Shown: positions 42,151 through 52,575, counted from the first letter of the stretch. The stretch is 64,000 nt of DNA from Lachnospiraceae bacterium (GCA_017460885.1 JAFUAB010000046.1:62001-126000), one strand, 5' to 3'. Numbers and translations are program-made. The notes: a model not told the origin generated them from the sequence alone.

Positions 42151-42751
42151 AAGGATTGTTTTTGCAACGGGAAATAAAGACAAGATCCGTGAGGCATCGC
42201 AGATCCTGGACGGATTTGATATCCCGGTGGTCTCCATGAAGGAGGCTGGGGTGTCTGCAGATCCGGAGGAGAATGGTACATCCTTTGAAGAAAATGCACT
42301 TATCAAGGCAAGGGCTGTTGCCGCCCTGCTTGAGAGTGACTCCGATATCGTGCTTGCCGATGATTCGGGACTTGTCATAGATGCGCTGGACGGCGAACCC
42401 GGGATATATTCGGCAAGATATCTCGGACATGATACCTCATATCATGAAAAAAACCTGCATCTGATCTCCCGACTTGACGGAGTACCGGATGAAAAGAGAA
42501 GCGCAAGGTTCGTCTGCGCGATAGCAGCCATCCTGCCTGACGGTACTGAGCTGACGACTACCGGCAGCTTTGAGGGCAGCATCGGTTATGAAGAAAAGGG
42601 GGATCACGGTTTTGGCTATGATCCGATCTTTTATCTGCCGGATCTCGGAGTGTATTCCGCAGAGCTCAGTGACGAGGAAAAACATGCCAGGAGTCACAGG
42701 GGACAGGCGCTGAGAGCTATGAGAGATCTGCTGAAGGAAAGGCTTGTATAG
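42140..42751 (+). CDS. XTP/dITP diphosphatase (RdgB/HAM1 family)
   Basis: 203 residues. Removes deoxyinosine and xanthosine triphosphates from the nucleotide pool. Signatures: the N-terminal VFATGNKDKIREA, ADDSGLVIDALDGEPGIYSARY (shown in part) and GDHGFGYDPIFYLP near the end with the conserved GFGYDPxF. Starts inside the end of the previous gene (11-base overlap) with GGGAGGCGT upstream and is followed 3 bases later by the phosphoesterase gene. The rdgB-yfcE neighbour pair is common in Firmicutes. Confidence 0.95.
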   Translation: MVNRRIVFATGNKDKIREASQILDGFDIPVVSMKEAGVSADPEENGTSFEENALIKARAVAALLESDSDIVLADDSGLVIDALDGEPGIYSARYLGHDTSYHEKNLHLISRLDGVPDEKRSARFVCAIAAILPDGTELTTTGSFEGSIGYEEKGDHGFGYDPIFYLPDLGVYSAELSDEEKHARSHRGQALRAMRDLLKERLV

Positions 42752-42754
42752 TAT

Positions 42755-43243
42755 ATGAAAAGAGTATTGATAATAAGTGATACACACGGCTATCATGCAC
42801 CTCTTAAAGGTATTCTGGAGAATGACGGCCCCTTTGACATGATGATACACTGCGGGGATCTGGAGGGCGAGGAAAACTCCATTCAGAATCTGACCGGTCC
42901 TGCGTGTGCGTGCGTGATGGTTGCCGGGAATAACGACTTTTTCAGCATGCTTCCCCGTGAGCTGATGCTGGATATAGAAGGACTGCGTGTCTGGATAACT
43001 CACGGACACAACTTCTATGTGTCAATGGATACGAACATGATCAAGGAGGAAGCCAGACAGCATGATGCGGATATCGTGATGTTCGGACATACACATAAGC
43101 CGCTCGTCGATACATCCGGACCGGTGATCGCCATAAATCCGGGATCTTTGACATATCCGCGTCAGTTTGAACATCGTCCTTCGTATATAGTCATGGAGGC
43201 CGACAAAGATAAAGCTCCCGTGTTTGAGATCCGGTATCTGTGA
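42755..43243 (+). CDS. YfcE/MJ0936-type metallophosphoesterase
   Basis: 162 residues. Metal-binding motifs: ISDTHGY, HCGDLEG, AGNND, WITHGHNF and MFGHTHKP in order, which is the full set for this family of small phosphodiesterases. Natural substrate unknown. Directly downstream of rdgB (3 bases between), as in many Firmicutes. Last gene of the plus-strand operon; the FtsL-like gene converges from the other side. Confidence 0.92.
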   Translation: MKRVLIISDTHGYHAPLKGILENDGPFDMMIHCGDLEGEENSIQNLTGPACACVMVAGNNDFFSMLPRELMLDIEGLRVWITHGHNFYVSMDTNMIKEEARQHDADIVMFGHTHKPLVDTSGPVIAINPGSLTYPRQFEHRPSYIVMEADKDKAPVFEIRYL

Positions 43244-43299
43244 TCCGGACAGATCAAACGGGAGCGGTCAATCGATCTGTATCGGTTATGAGATGGTGA

Positions 43300-43698
43300 T
43301 CAGTTGAGAGCCTTTGTCTGGTGAACGTAGTCGTATTCGTTTACCGAGTAGCTTTGGAGCTGTGAAGATGCGGCGTATACCATTCCAAGCTTGTTGACAG
43401 CAACATCCCTGATCCCCGAGAGATCTTCGACTGTGGTAAGCCTGCGGTTCATATCGTCATTGTCCTGTGTGAGCGCGGCAAGCTCCTGCTCACATGATGT
43501 GATATTCAATTGAGCTATCCTTAGCTTTTCCTGCAGATTCAGATATTGAAGAAGCGTTAACAGTAACACGGCTGTAAACAGAAAGAGTACAAAATGCTGT
43601 TTGATATACTGGACCGGAGTTTGTGACTTTTGTCCTTTTATCAGATTGAGATCGGATTCTATAATGGCATTTTTGACTGCCGTATTTGAATTTCTCAA
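43300..43698 (-). CDS. FtsL/DivIC-like cell division protein
   Basis: 132 residues with one membrane helix (about 33-52, HFVLFLFTAVLLLTLLQYL) followed by a coiled coil (LQEKLRIAQLNITSCEQELA) and a C-terminal segment with DVAVNKLGMVYA, the short motif seen in FtsL and DivIC proteins. These bitopic proteins bridge the divisome with FtsB and FtsQ. It stands alone rather than beside mraW or ftsI, so it may be a paralogue. A tRNA-Pro gene lies about 170 bases upstream on the opposite strand. Confidence 0.78.
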   Translation of the reverse strand: MRNSNTAVKNAIIESDLNLIKGQKSQTPVQYIKQHFVLFLFTAVLLLTLLQYLNLQEKLRIAQLNITSCEQELAALTQDNDDMNRRLTTVEDLSGIRDVAVNKLGMVYAASSQLQSYSVNEYDYVHQTKALN

Positions 43699-43865
43699 GA
43701 CTATTCCTCACACAAGAAACAGATGGTTAACATAAAAACAAAAATTAGTATATCATGTATTATGTAAATTGAAAACCCCTGTTATTGATTTTTTTTCAAC
43801 CCGGTGAGGACTCAAAAAAATATAGCTTAAACTACAGTTTTGTGATAAGGTATTAAGGTACACAT

Positions 43866-43940
43866 CGGGGTGTGGCTCAGTTTGGCTAGAGCACCTGGTT
43901 TGGGACCAGGGGGTCGCAGGTTCGAATCCTGTCACCCCGA
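43866..43940 (+). tRNA. tRNA-Pro (anticodon TGG)
   Basis: Acceptor CGGGGTG/CACCCCG perfect, anticodon stem CCTGG/CCAGG around TTTGGGA (anticodon TGG), T-arm GCAGG-TTCGAAT-CCTGT. Discriminator A. No CCA encoded. Confidence 0.95.
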
Positions 43941-44033
43941 TTGATTCATGTATTTCTATTAACGCCCTGTCCCATCCATGGTACAATGTTCTATATGTGT
44001 TTTTTCAGTTAATCCTACGGAAAGGCGGCTTCT

Positions 44034-44843
44034 ATGGAAAATATAAACACCGGGTCGCGTGTGCTTATCGTTGACGATATGCGTGTGAACTGCATGATAC
44101 TCTCTTCAATGCTGTATTCTCACGGAGTGTCTTCCGATATGGCAGAAAGTGGCAGGGAGTGTATTGAACTTTTCAAAAAGAATCACTACGATCTGATTCT
44201 GATGGATCACAGGATGCCTGATATCGATGGTGTTGATACTTTTGTTCAGCTTAAGAGCCTTTTTGAGGAGAACGGGAGAGAGGTACCGGTTGTGTGCCAC
44301 ACCACCGAGGCCGGACGAGAGAACATCAATCTGTACAAGGCGGCAGGCTTTGCGGATGTGCTGATCAAGCCCATAGATCCGAAGGAACTGCTGAGGATCC
44401 TTATGACATACCTGCCCGGGGCCAATACCGACCGTGACAGGGAGAACGAGGCTTTGGAGAAGAAGCATGTTGAGGAGGAGCTTGCTAAGCTCCCGGAATC
44501 CATACAGAATATCGAGGGTCTGGATCCCGCTGTCGGCATCGTGAGCAGCGACACGGCAGAGGATTATCTGGATGTTCTGAGGATCTTCGCGGGCTCGATC
44601 ATGACCAAGGCGGCTGAGATCGAGGACTATTTCAATAAGGGCGATTACGATAACTTTACCATCAAGGTCCATTCCGTCAGCAGCATGAGCCGGATCGCAG
44701 GCGCTGTGGGACTCTCGGATGAGGCTGCCCTGCTCGAGAATGCCGGTAAGGAAAGAGACATAGATTATATCCAAGAAAAAACCCCTGTTTTTCTGACACA
44801 TTACAGGGAATACCATGACAGGCTTAAGAATGCGAATCTATAG
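44034..44843 (+). CDS. Receiver-Hpt fusion protein
   Basis: 269 residues: N-terminal receiver (about 8-125; acidic pair in IVDDM, acceptor D57 in LMDHRMP, KP in VLIKPID) and C-terminal Hpt domain (about 165-265) whose histidine is H213 in HSVSSMSRIAGA. The residue three after the histidine is Ser, where Lys is usual, so phosphotransfer may be altered. First gene of a signalling block with the double receiver and hybrid kinase genes, 50 bases ahead of the former. Likely role: intermediate in the phosphorelay of the hybrid kinase. Confidence 0.87.
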   Translation: MENINTGSRVLIVDDMRVNCMILSSMLYSHGVSSDMAESGRECIELFKKNHYDLILMDHRMPDIDGVDTFVQLKSLFEENGREVPVVCHTTEAGRENINLYKAAGFADVLIKPIDPKELLRILMTYLPGANTDRDRENEALEKKHVEEELAKLPESIQNIEGLDPAVGIVSSDTAEDYLDVLRIFAGSIMTKAAEIEDYFNKGDYDNFTIKVHSVSSMSRIAGAVGLSDEAALLENAGKERDIDYIQEKTPVFLTHYREYHDRLKNANL

Positions 44844-44893
44844 GGAAATGGCGGATCGGCCGGAGCTTCTTTGAAACAGGGAAAAGAGTTGAG

Positions 44894-45679
44894 ATGAGAG
44901 AGGAAATATGCTTTATAACCTCAAGGGATCACGGGTTTTTGATCAGCAAGCTGAGAAATCTGTTTGAAGCGGCGGAGATCGAAGTCTGTGTGTGCAGTGA
45001 TGACGTTGCGGAGATCAAGAAGAATCGTCAGGAGATCGATATCTTTATCTATTATTCCGATGCCGGCTATGCCAGGGCAGATTCCACGATGGCTTATCTT
45101 TCCGGTCTGTGTTTCGATGAGCACAAGTCGCTGTGCCTGATCGGTGAGGAGAGCTTCTTGAGCAAGGCTCTGGCTTCCGATTCCTACGGCTCTGTCAGAT
45201 ACTGGTATACACATCCGGTGGATTCGAATCAGGTGGTGCAGGATATCAAAGATCTGTTTCTGGTGCATGCCGAGCTGGACAGGCGCAAGCAGCTGATGAT
45301 CGTGGATGGTGACGATGATTTCCTGGCGATCATGAATAACTGGCTCGGTCCCTCGTATGACATAGTCGGGGTCAATACCGGCAAGGATGCGCTTGAACAT
45401 ATCAAGGAGAACCGCTGTGATCTGATCCTGCTGGACTACGAAATGCCGGACTTAAACGGTTATCAGATAATGGACAGGGTCAGAAAGAATCCGCTGACAT
45501 CCGATATACCGCTTATCTTTCTGACCGGGATCAATGACAGAGAAGGCGTAATGAACATCATACGGCACAGACCGGATGGCTATTTGCTTAAAACCACACG
45601 CAAAACAGAGCTTCTGGATATACTTGACAGATTTTTTGCGGAGAGCATCCTGAGGAGGAACAGACATGGAATCCAGTAA
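44894..45679 (+). CDS. Double-receiver protein, paralogue of 392-1210
   Basis: 261 residues. N-terminal half (about 1-130) is a receiver-like fold lacking an acceptor aspartate ([11 protein letters not shown] at that strand). C-terminal receiver has acceptor D181 in LLDYEMP and FLTG, but the acidic pair is D138-G139 (VDGDDD), so magnesium binding may be weakened. The HRPDGYLLK segment closely matches KPDGYLLK of the paralogue at 392-1210. No output domain. Overlaps the hybrid kinase gene by 14 bases, so translation is coupled and the two proteins probably work together. Confidence 0.85.
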   Translation: MREEICFITSRDHGFLISKLRNLFEAAEIEVCVCSDDVAEIKKNRQEIDIFIYYSDAGYARADSTMAYLSGLCFDEHKSLCLIGEESFLSKALASDSYGSVRYWYTHPVDSNQVVQDIKDLFLVHAELDRRKQLMIVDGDDDFLAIMNNWLGPSYDIVGVNTGKDALEHIKENRCDLILLDYEMPDLNGYQIMDRVRKNPLTSDIPLIFLTGINDREGVMNIIRHRPDGYLLKTTRKTELLDILDRFFAESILRRNRHGIQ

Positions 45680-48533
45680 TACTCCCACAGGTTTCGGCTT
45701 GAACAATTTGACAGATGACAATACCTCGCGTGAGATGTTTCTTAGGAGCATTCATCAGCTTGGAGGTATATCCATGCTGCTCAGACGCATCGAGGGCGGT
45801 TATGAGGTAGCTTATATTTCGGCAGATCTGGCTGAACTGATGGAATGCGACTCTGTGGAGGAAGCCCGTGAACTGATGAGCGATAACGGGTTCTTTGAGA
45901 CCACGCATCCCGATGACAGACTGGCTGTCAGGAGAATGCTGCGCAGACGTAAATCCAAGGAGGGTACGAGCGATCTGATCATACGCAAGATCACTGCCAG
46001 AGGAAACATGATCTGGTGCAGCGTTCACTATGCCTTTATAGATGATTACGGCGAACATTATGTATATGTGACTTATTTCAATGTCACCGTGCTGAAGGAG
46101 TATGAGGACAGGCTTCGTACAGCCTACGTCAGCATAGGAGACAATTTCTATATGACCACAGACCGTACCCTTGGACTGTTCAGGGTCAATCTGACCAGAG
46201 ACAAGCTCGAGGATATGCAGGGGCGCAGTCTGTACGCCACCGACTCTCTGGTCAGATCCTATTCCGAGGTCATGCGCATCAGATCTGAGAACTATCCCAT
46301 CAGGGAGGAGCGCGAAAAGATGCTGAAGGCCTTCAGTCCGGAAGAACTGCTGTCGGCTTACAGCCATGGCAGGCTTTTCGTTTCGCAGATCCTCTTTTCC
46401 AAAAGGCGTGACGGCAAGTACTGCTTCGCCAGACTCGAGGCGACCTTTGTCCGTCATCCCATGTCGGGAGATGTCATAGCCTTCATCACCGAATCCGAAT
46501 GCAACAGCGAAAAGGTCAATGAGACTCTGTTGTCCAAGATACTGGCGCGTCAGTTTGATATGGTCTGCTTCCTTGCCAACGGGCAGTACGGCGTTGCGGT
46601 AGGCGATGCGAGCCTTATCGGTAAGGGAAGCATTTTTCCTATCAACAGGAACGGAGATTATACCGAGTGGCTTGAAAACCAGGTTATCCCTGTGCTGTAC
46701 GGCACCGACAGCGAGCAGGACAGACAGGCCGACGCTCTCGAATGGGAGACCATAGAAGAGAAACTCGCGGAAGGCGAACCTTATGTAGTCAATATCTCGT
46801 GCCAGATAGACGGAGAGATCTTTTACAAGAGATTCGACTTCTTCAGAGTCAATCCCGGGGCCAGCTTTTATATACTGCTGAAGAGCGATACCACCGATAT
46901 CAGACGCGAGCAGATTGAGCGGAACGAACAGCTTCAGCTTGCTCTTAAGGAAGCGGAGGCGGCAAGTGTGGCCAAGACAGCTTTTCTGTCCAGAATGAGT
47001 CATGAGATCCGCACCCCCATGAACGCGATAATCGGACTGGATAATATTGCGCTGCAGGGAGATGAACTGACGGAGGATACCAGAGATCATCTGGAAAAGA
47101 TAGGTGATTCGGCCAGGTACCTGCTTTCGCTGATAAACGATATACTGGATATGAGCCGTATAGAAAGCGGAAGAATGACGATAAGGGCCGAGGAATTTGC
47201 CTTTAACGGTCTGCTGGATTCGGTTAATACCATGATGGACGGACAGTGCCGCGATAAGGGACTTCATTACGACTGCAAGATACACGGCCGGGTGGATGAT
47301 TTCTATATAGGCGATGATACAAAGCTCAGGCAGGTGCTGATCAATATACTGGGTAATGCGGTCAAGTTTACACCGGAAGGAGGCACTGTCACTCTGGAGG
47401 TGGAGCGCACTTCCGTTTTTGAGGATCAGGCTACGCTGACCTTTGAGATAAGTGATACCGGCATCGGTATGGATGAGAGCTATATTCCGAGGATATTCGA
47501 TGCCTTTTCACAGGAGGATGATACCAATACCTCCAGATACGGTGGTTCGGGACTCGGGCTTGCTATCACCAAGAACATAGTTGAAATGATGAACGGGCGG
47601 ATCACCGTCGAATCGGAAAAGGGCGTTGGAACCACCTTTACGGTGACGATCCCGATGAAGACCACCGGCAGGAGCACCGCAGGCATGGAAAGCTTCGATA
47701 TCAGCTCCGATGACCTGAATGTGCTGGTGATCGACGACGATCCGATCGCTCTCAAGCATGCCCAGGCAGTTCTGGGCGAGATCGGAGTGAGGGCCGATAC
47801 CTGTGAGAACGGCAGGTCGGCCTATGAGATGATCGAGCTGCGGCATGCCCGCCATGAAGAGTACAATCTGATACTTGTGGATCTCAAGATGCCCGATCAG
47901 GACGGTGTCCAGGTGACCAGAGATATCCGTAAGCTGATGGGCGGAGAGGCAGCGATAATAATTCTGACTGCCTATAACTGGGCAGACATAGAGATAGAAG
48001 CGATCAAAGCCGGTGTGGACAGCTTCATGTCCAAACCGCTTTTTGCCAGCAGTGTGCTGGAGGAATTCAACAAGGCGATACAGAAAAAGAAGCTCGCCGA
48101 GGCGAAGGAGATCAGCGGGACGGCGGAACTTGAGGGACGCAGGGTCCTGCTGGCGGAGGATATGATGATCAATGCGGAGATCATGAAGCAGATCCTGCAG
48201 ATGAACGGTATCATAGCCGATCACGCCGAAAACGGTAAGGCCGCAGTGGAGATGGTAAGCGGACATCCGGCAGGGTATTACGATGTCGTGCTTATGGATA
48301 TACGAATGCCCGTGATGGACGGACTGGAGGCGGCGGAAAGGATCCGTGCTCTCGACCATCCGGATGCAGCTGATATCCCGATCATTGCCATGACGGCGAA
48401 TGCTTTTGACGAGGATGTTCAGCGTTCGCTTCAGGCCGGTATGAATGCGCATCTGTCCAAGCCGATAGAGCCGGATCTGCTCTTCAGTACCATCAGTGAT
48501 ATGATAACGCGCAGAGAACACGGCAGATTATGA
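45666..48533 (+). CDS. Hybrid sensor histidine kinase (PAS-HisKA-HATPase-REC-REC)
   Basis: 955 residues. PAS-like sensory domain (about 25-140), an unassigned region (about 150-420), HisKA with phospho-acceptor H446 in [10 protein letters not shown], HATPase_c (about 550-670; [25 protein letters not shown]), first receiver (about 685-805; LVDLKMP), second receiver (about 825-950; LMDIRMP). No membrane helix is visible, so it is a cytoplasmic kinase. Tandem receivers and adjacent Hpt-containing genes point to a multi-step phosphorelay. Signal unknown. Confidence 0.95.
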   Translation: MESSNTPTGFGLNNLTDDNTSREMFLRSIHQLGGISMLLRRIEGGYEVAYISADLAELMECDSVEEARELMSDNGFFETTHPDDRLAVRRMLRRRKSKEGTSDLIIRKITARGNMIWCSVHYAFIDDYGEHYVYVTYFNVTVLKEYEDRLRTAYVSIGDNFYMTTDRTLGLFRVNLTRDKLEDMQGRSLYATDSLVRSYSEVMRIRSENYPIREEREKMLKAFSPEELLSAYSHGRLFVSQILFSKRRDGKYCFARLEATFVRHPMSGDVIAFITESECNSEKVNETLLSKILARQFDMVCFLANGQYGVAVGDASLIGKGSIFPINRNGDYTEWLENQVIPVLYGTDSEQDRQADALEWETIEEKLAEGEPYVVNISCQIDGEIFYKRFDFFRVNPGASFYILLKSDTTDIRREQIERNEQLQLALKEAEAASVAKTAFLSRMSHEIRTPMNAIIGLDNIALQGDELTEDTRDHLEKIGDSARYLLSLINDILDMSRIESGRMTIRAEEFAFNGLLDSVNTMMDGQCRDKGLHYDCKIHGRVDDFYIGDDTKLRQVLINILGNAVKFTPEGGTVTLEVERTSVFEDQATLTFEISDTGIGMDESYIPRIFDAFSQEDDTNTSRYGGSGLGLAITKNIVEMMNGRITVESEKGVGTTFTVTIPMKTTGRSTAGMESFDISSDDLNVLVIDDDPIALKHAQAVLGEIGVRADTCENGRSAYEMIELRHARHEEYNLILVDLKMPDQDGVQVTRDIRKLMGGEAAIIILTAYNWADIEIEAIKAGVDSFMSKPLFASSVLEEFNKAIQKKKLAEAKEISGTAELEGRRVLLAEDMMINAEIMKQILQMNGIIADHAENGKAAVEMVSGHPAGYYDVVLMDIRMPVMDGLEAAERIRALDHPDAADIPIIAMTANAFDEDVQRSLQAGMNAHLSKPIEPDLLFSTISDMITRREHGRL

Positions 48534-48623
48534 TCATGGTGCTGATCGATTCGTATATCAGGTCAGGGACAGAATACCTTTTGACTTTGACAACATATTC
48601 TGGATACAGAGATAAGAGAAAAT

Positions 48624-50258
48624 ATGGCTGAGAGAAGAAAAATACTTGATGATCTGTTTGATGCTTTTACGATAACCGCCGGTGCCAACTATGTATCGCT
48701 GTACGATGCGGTCGGCAAGATGACCAGATACTCTCCGGCGTGCGTTGAACTGTTCGGACTGCCCGGTGAATATATTCCCGATGGCAGTGACAACTGGACC
48801 GATTATGTCCATCCCGAGGACCGGAGCAAATACACCGACGTAATGTCGGAGCTGCTGTCCGGAAACGCACGTACCTATAACCTGACCTACAGGGTAAGGA
48901 TGAGCGATGGTAATTACGGTCTGTTCCGTTTTATCGGAGCCATACTCAGGAACGAGGAGACCGGTGCTCCCGAGCTTGTGGGAGGCATCACACAGAATGA
49001 GGGGCTGCTGGAGAACACCGATTCCGTGACCGTACTCCGCAACCAGTATGGCTTTTTGACGGATCTTGAAACCTCGATAGAGATAGGACATAAGCAGTCC
49101 ATTCTGTATATGGGCATCTCGGGCATGGCCGAGATCAATGAAAAATACGGATTCGGATTCGGTAACCATCTGCTTCAGCAGGTAGCCTGGATCATACAGG
49201 AAAACGCTGCGGGATACGGCACCGCTTATCGTATGGAGGGTGTGAAATTTGCGTTCATGACGGATCGGCTGACTATAGAGGAGATCCGTGAGATATATGA
49301 GACGATCAGACAGAGACTGCTGTCGGGTATAGACGTGGACAGTACACGGCTTAACCTGACCTTAAACGGCGGACTGATCACAACGGGAGACAGCAGGGTA
49401 TCCGCTCTGACCATATTGGGAAGCCTGCGCTTCGTATACAGGGAGTCCAAGCTTAACCGTCACGGCAGGATCGTGGATTTCAACCGCAATGACCGGCTGA
49501 GCGGCGACAGAAGGATGCTTCTGATCAATAAGGTAAGAGAGTGCGTCATAGACGACTGCCGCGGATTCAGTCTGCAATACCAGCCCGTCTTTGTAGATGG
49601 CGGTAAAACCAGGATCGGAGCTGAGGCACTGGTCAGATTCAACTGTGAGGAATTCGGAGAGGTAGAGCCCGGACAGTATGTGCCGGTTCTGGAAAGGGAT
49701 GTGATCTTTGAGGAGCTTGGCTTCTGGGTCATGACCCGGTGTATGAAGGATGGAGTCAGACTGGTACGCGAGAATCCGGATTTCATCCTCGGAGTAAATG
49801 CGGCATCGGCGCAGATAGAGGATGATTACTTTGTGGACGAGCTGGTAAGTGTCTCGGAAGAAACCGGATTTCCGCTTCGAAACCTGTGCATCGAGCTGAC
49901 CAAGGATTGCCGACAGCTGGATGCGGAGATATTGAAAAATGTGAGCAACAGGCTTCGGGAGCTTGGTGTGAGGATCATTATAGACGATTTCGGATCCGGT
50001 CTTTCGTCCATAGATTTCCTGAGGGATCTTAAACCCGATTGTATCAAATTTGATATGAAGTATGTCCGTGATATCTCCAATAACGAAGAGGATCGCAAGA
50101 TCATACATCATCTGTCGGAGCTGGCAGTGGCCTGCGGTACGGATGTGTGCATCAAGGGCATCGAAAATAAAGAGATTTATGATTATGTTTCCCTGAACAA
50201 TGTCAGGATGATGCAGGGATTCTATCTGGGCAGACCTGTCAGTGCGGAGGAGCTTTGA
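48624..50258 (+). CDS. PAS - degenerate GGDEF - EAL protein
   Basis: 544 residues. PAS (about 15-125), GGDEF-like domain (about 135-290) in which the catalytic motif position reads EGVKF, so it cannot make c-di-GMP, and an EAL domain (about 305-544). EAL residues seen: EAL (about 333-335), N in GVNAAS, E in CIELTK, DDFGSG, KFD and QGFYLGRP. The segment normally AEGVE reads IKGIE, losing one glutamate. It may be a c-di-GMP phosphodiesterase or only a c-di-GMP receptor. It follows the kinase gene by 90 bases and may be part of the same circuit. Confidence 0.88.
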   Translation: MAERRKILDDLFDAFTITAGANYVSLYDAVGKMTRYSPACVELFGLPGEYIPDGSDNWTDYVHPEDRSKYTDVMSELLSGNARTYNLTYRVRMSDGNYGLFRFIGAILRNEETGAPELVGGITQNEGLLENTDSVTVLRNQYGFLTDLETSIEIGHKQSILYMGISGMAEINEKYGFGFGNHLLQQVAWIIQENAAGYGTAYRMEGVKFAFMTDRLTIEEIREIYETIRQRLLSGIDVDSTRLNLTLNGGLITTGDSRVSALTILGSLRFVYRESKLNRHGRIVDFNRNDRLSGDRRMLLINKVRECVIDDCRGFSLQYQPVFVDGGKTRIGAEALVRFNCEEFGEVEPGQYVPVLERDVIFEELGFWVMTRCMKDGVRLVRENPDFILGVNAASAQIEDDYFVDELVSVSEETGFPLRNLCIELTKDCRQLDAEILKNVSNRLRELGVRIIIDDFGSGLSSIDFLRDLKPDCIKFDMKYVRDISNNEEDRKIIHHLSELAVACGTDVCIKGIENKEIYDYVSLNNVRMMQGFYLGRPVSAEEL

Positions 50259-51414
50259 CGATTTGGAACCGGATGTTTACCCTGGATCGTCGGAGCCTGC
50301 CGGCGATGATCACAATTCGCATAACAAAAAAACATACATCGCGGCTGCCGTGATCCTGGTCGTACTCCTTATCGCGGCCGCCGGCATCCTGTTATATAAG
50401 ACATCGGGCAAAAGAGAGGTGCTGCGGGCGGTCAGGAATCTGGATGAGGATCTCATCGCGGAGACGGGCGGAGATTTCAGAGGTGAGGAAAGAGAGAGCT
50501 TCCTCGACACCCTTGTCTATGGTAATTCGGAACTGACGTACCGTCTTGATCTGAGCGGACTGAGTGCAACGGAATACACGATCGGCTTTGACGGTACCGT
50601 GAACAGGGATAATGTCAACAGAATACTGGAAAGTGAAAATGCTATCAGCGTGATGAATTATCATCTGGCTGATATTTATGTATCTGCGGATAAAAACATC
50701 ATCGACGGCAGGATAACCGGATATTTTGAGGACAGCCTTACACTTGACACAGATCACCTGGGCAGGGATTACAACGCGTCGGAGCTGCCTGAGATGCTGG
50801 GGATCCGTCTTCCCGGGGAGTTGGGGCTTGAGCTTTTTGCGACGGGTAAGCCGTTGACGGACAAGGAGAGAAAAGCCGCGGATAAAGAGACCGTTCAGCG
50901 GATCCGGGATATGAGGGTCAGCCAAAACAGGGAGCTTGTGCAGATACAGACGGCAGCAGGCGAAAGCTTTCTGTGCAGAGTTTATCATATAGAGTTTCCG
51001 GACCGGACCGAAGACGTCAGAGACGATGAATCCCGTGATGACCGGAACAAAGTATCGGGTATGACATCGGGAGGTATCGCTGAGTATCTTTCGGACGGCG
51101 TTGACCTCTATATAGATGAGACGGAGAGTATCAGGCGGATCTGTTCGGCGTCACCCGTTGAAAAATACGGACAGAGACTGATGTGGAGGCTTGAGGCTGA
51201 GGGAAACAGAATACCGTCGGAGATATTGACCCTGACGGTCAATAACGCTGATAATGATGATGAATTCTACGTGCATCTGGAATGGAACGGAACCTATTAC
51301 AGTGATGCCGATACATTTTCGATCGACTGCGACAGAGCGGTTATAAGGCAGAACGGATCTGACATAATGAGAGTCAAAGGCAGTGTGGACATAAGCTGCA
51401 AAGCGGAGGAATAA
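50242..51414 (+). CDS. Hypothetical membrane-anchored protein (about 390 aa)
   Basis: A protein with one membrane helix (about 31-51: TYIAAAVILVVLLIAAAGIL) and a large outside part rich in D, E and beta strands. I do not recognise the family. The C-terminal repeats of strand patterns suggest a beta-sheet domain. The start is uncertain: GTG 50242 overlaps the EAL gene by 17 bases; TTG 50263, with GGAGGAG about 11 bases upstream, is an alternative that removes 7 residues. Its stop overlaps the mtnA start by one base. It is in an operon-like run with mtnA and the SGNH esterase. Confidence 0.72.
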   Translation: MRRSFDDLEPDVYPGSSEPAGDDHNSHNKKTYIAAAVILVVLLIAAAGILLYKTSGKREVLRAVRNLDEDLIAETGGDFRGEERESFLDTLVYGNSELTYRLDLSGLSATEYTIGFDGTVNRDNVNRILESENAISVMNYHLADIYVSADKNIIDGRITGYFEDSLTLDTDHLGRDYNASELPEMLGIRLPGELGLELFATGKPLTDKERKAADKETVQRIRDMRVSQNRELVQIQTAAGESFLCRVYHIEFPDRTEDVRDDESRDDRNKVSGMTSGGIAEYLSDGVDLYIDETESIRRICSASPVEKYGQRLMWRLEAEGNRIPSEILTLTVNNADNDDEFYVHLEWNGTYYSDADTFSIDCDRAVIRQNGSDIMRVKGSVDISCKAEE

Positions 51415-52520
51415 TGGACAGCATACTTGATTATGATACCGTTGAACTGAACGAAGAGGACAGGAGCCTGAGGATCATCGATCAGACTCTGCTTCCGGGC
51501 AGGATAGAGATCATAGATCTGACGACTCCCGGGGAGATATGGGATGCGATCTATAAGCTGAAGGTGAGGGGGGCACCGGCTATCGGTGTCGCCGCTGCGA
51601 TAGGCATGTATGTCATCTCCGTGCGGATAGCGCAGACCTGCGCGGACAATGCTGCGTCCGGAGCAACGGGCTTTGATTTCGGGCGATTCTGCAGGGAATT
51701 TAAGAAACAGAAGGAATATTTAAACAGCTCCCGACCGACCGCGGTCAATCTGTCATGGGCGCTGAACTGTATGGACAGGGTATGCAGGGAGGCTGTTGAG
51801 AAGGGTTCCGCAAACGGAATCCCGGATCCCGAGCCGGTACTTGAGGCGCTACGTTCAGAGGCGCTAAGGATCAGGGATGAAGACGTAGCCACCTGCCGTC
51901 GGATCGGAGAGAACGGTCTGACCCTGATAGGACCCGGAGACGGGGTACTCACACACTGCAACGCGGGACAGCTTGCTACGGTACGCTATGGGACCGCTAC
52001 GGCGCCGATGTATCTGGCTCATGAAAGGAATTACGGGCTGAGGATATATTGCGATGAGACAAGACCTCTTCTGCAGGGAGCGAGGCTCACCGCATATGAA
52101 TTGTCGAGCGCAGGCATGGATGTGACACTGCTCTGCGACAATATGGCGGCATCGCTTATGAAAAGCGGTGCGATAAATGCGGTATTCGTGGGAGCGGACA
52201 GGATCGCCGCCAACGGAGACGCGGCCAATAAGATCGGAACCATGGGAGTGGCAACCTTGGCAAAGGCATACGGAATCCCGTTTTATGTATGCGCGCCGAT
52301 GTCCACCGTGGATCCGTCCACACCCGACGGAGATCATATAGTCATTGAACAGCGTCCCGCTTCGGAGGTGACCGAAATGTGGTACACAGAGCGGATGGCA
52401 CCGGAGGGAGTCAAGGTATATAATCCCGCTTTTGACGTGACCGATCACAGTCTGATCACGGCGATAATAACCGAGCGCGGAGTACACAGGGCTCCGTATG
52501 ATTTTACAAAGGAACAGTAG
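51414..52520 (+). CDS. mtnA: S-methyl-5-thioribose-1-phosphate isomerase
   Basis: 368 residues. Family features: KVRGAPAIGVAAAIGMYV near the N-terminus, THCNAGQLAT with the catalytic cysteine, and VGADRIAANGD with the catalytic aspartate, then KIGTMGVATLAKAYGIPFYV. It isomerises methylthioribose 1-phosphate to the ribulose form in methionine salvage; some members act on related 5-deoxypentose phosphates. No other salvage genes (mtnK, mtnB, mtnD) are nearby, and it sits between a hypothetical membrane protein and a carbohydrate esterase, so its true role here may differ. AGCGGAGGA ribosome binding site; start overlaps the previous gene's stop. Confidence 0.95.
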   Translation: MDSILDYDTVELNEEDRSLRIIDQTLLPGRIEIIDLTTPGEIWDAIYKLKVRGAPAIGVAAAIGMYVISVRIAQTCADNAASGATGFDFGRFCREFKKQKEYLNSSRPTAVNLSWALNCMDRVCREAVEKGSANGIPDPEPVLEALRSEALRIRDEDVATCRRIGENGLTLIGPGDGVLTHCNAGQLATVRYGTATAPMYLAHERNYGLRIYCDETRPLLQGARLTAYELSSAGMDVTLLCDNMAASLMKSGAINAVFVGADRIAANGDAANKIGTMGVATLAKAYGIPFYVCAPMSTVDPSTPDGDHIVIEQRPASEVTEMWYTERMAPEGVKVYNPAFDVTDHSLITAIITERGVHRAPYDFTKEQ

Positions 52521-52575
52521 TTATTACAGGAGCGGGGTTAATGAATCCCGTGATAGCAAGGAAGAGGCAGAACAC

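Noticed and set aside
45588-47285. Open frame of about 565 codons on the minus strand under the hybrid kinase gene
   Set aside because: Antisense shadow. The plus strand encodes PAS and HisKA motifs in full; the minus-strand product has no domain and an odd composition.
47508-48521. Open frame of about 337 codons on the minus strand under the kinase receivers
   Set aside because: Antisense shadow of two well-conserved receiver domains.
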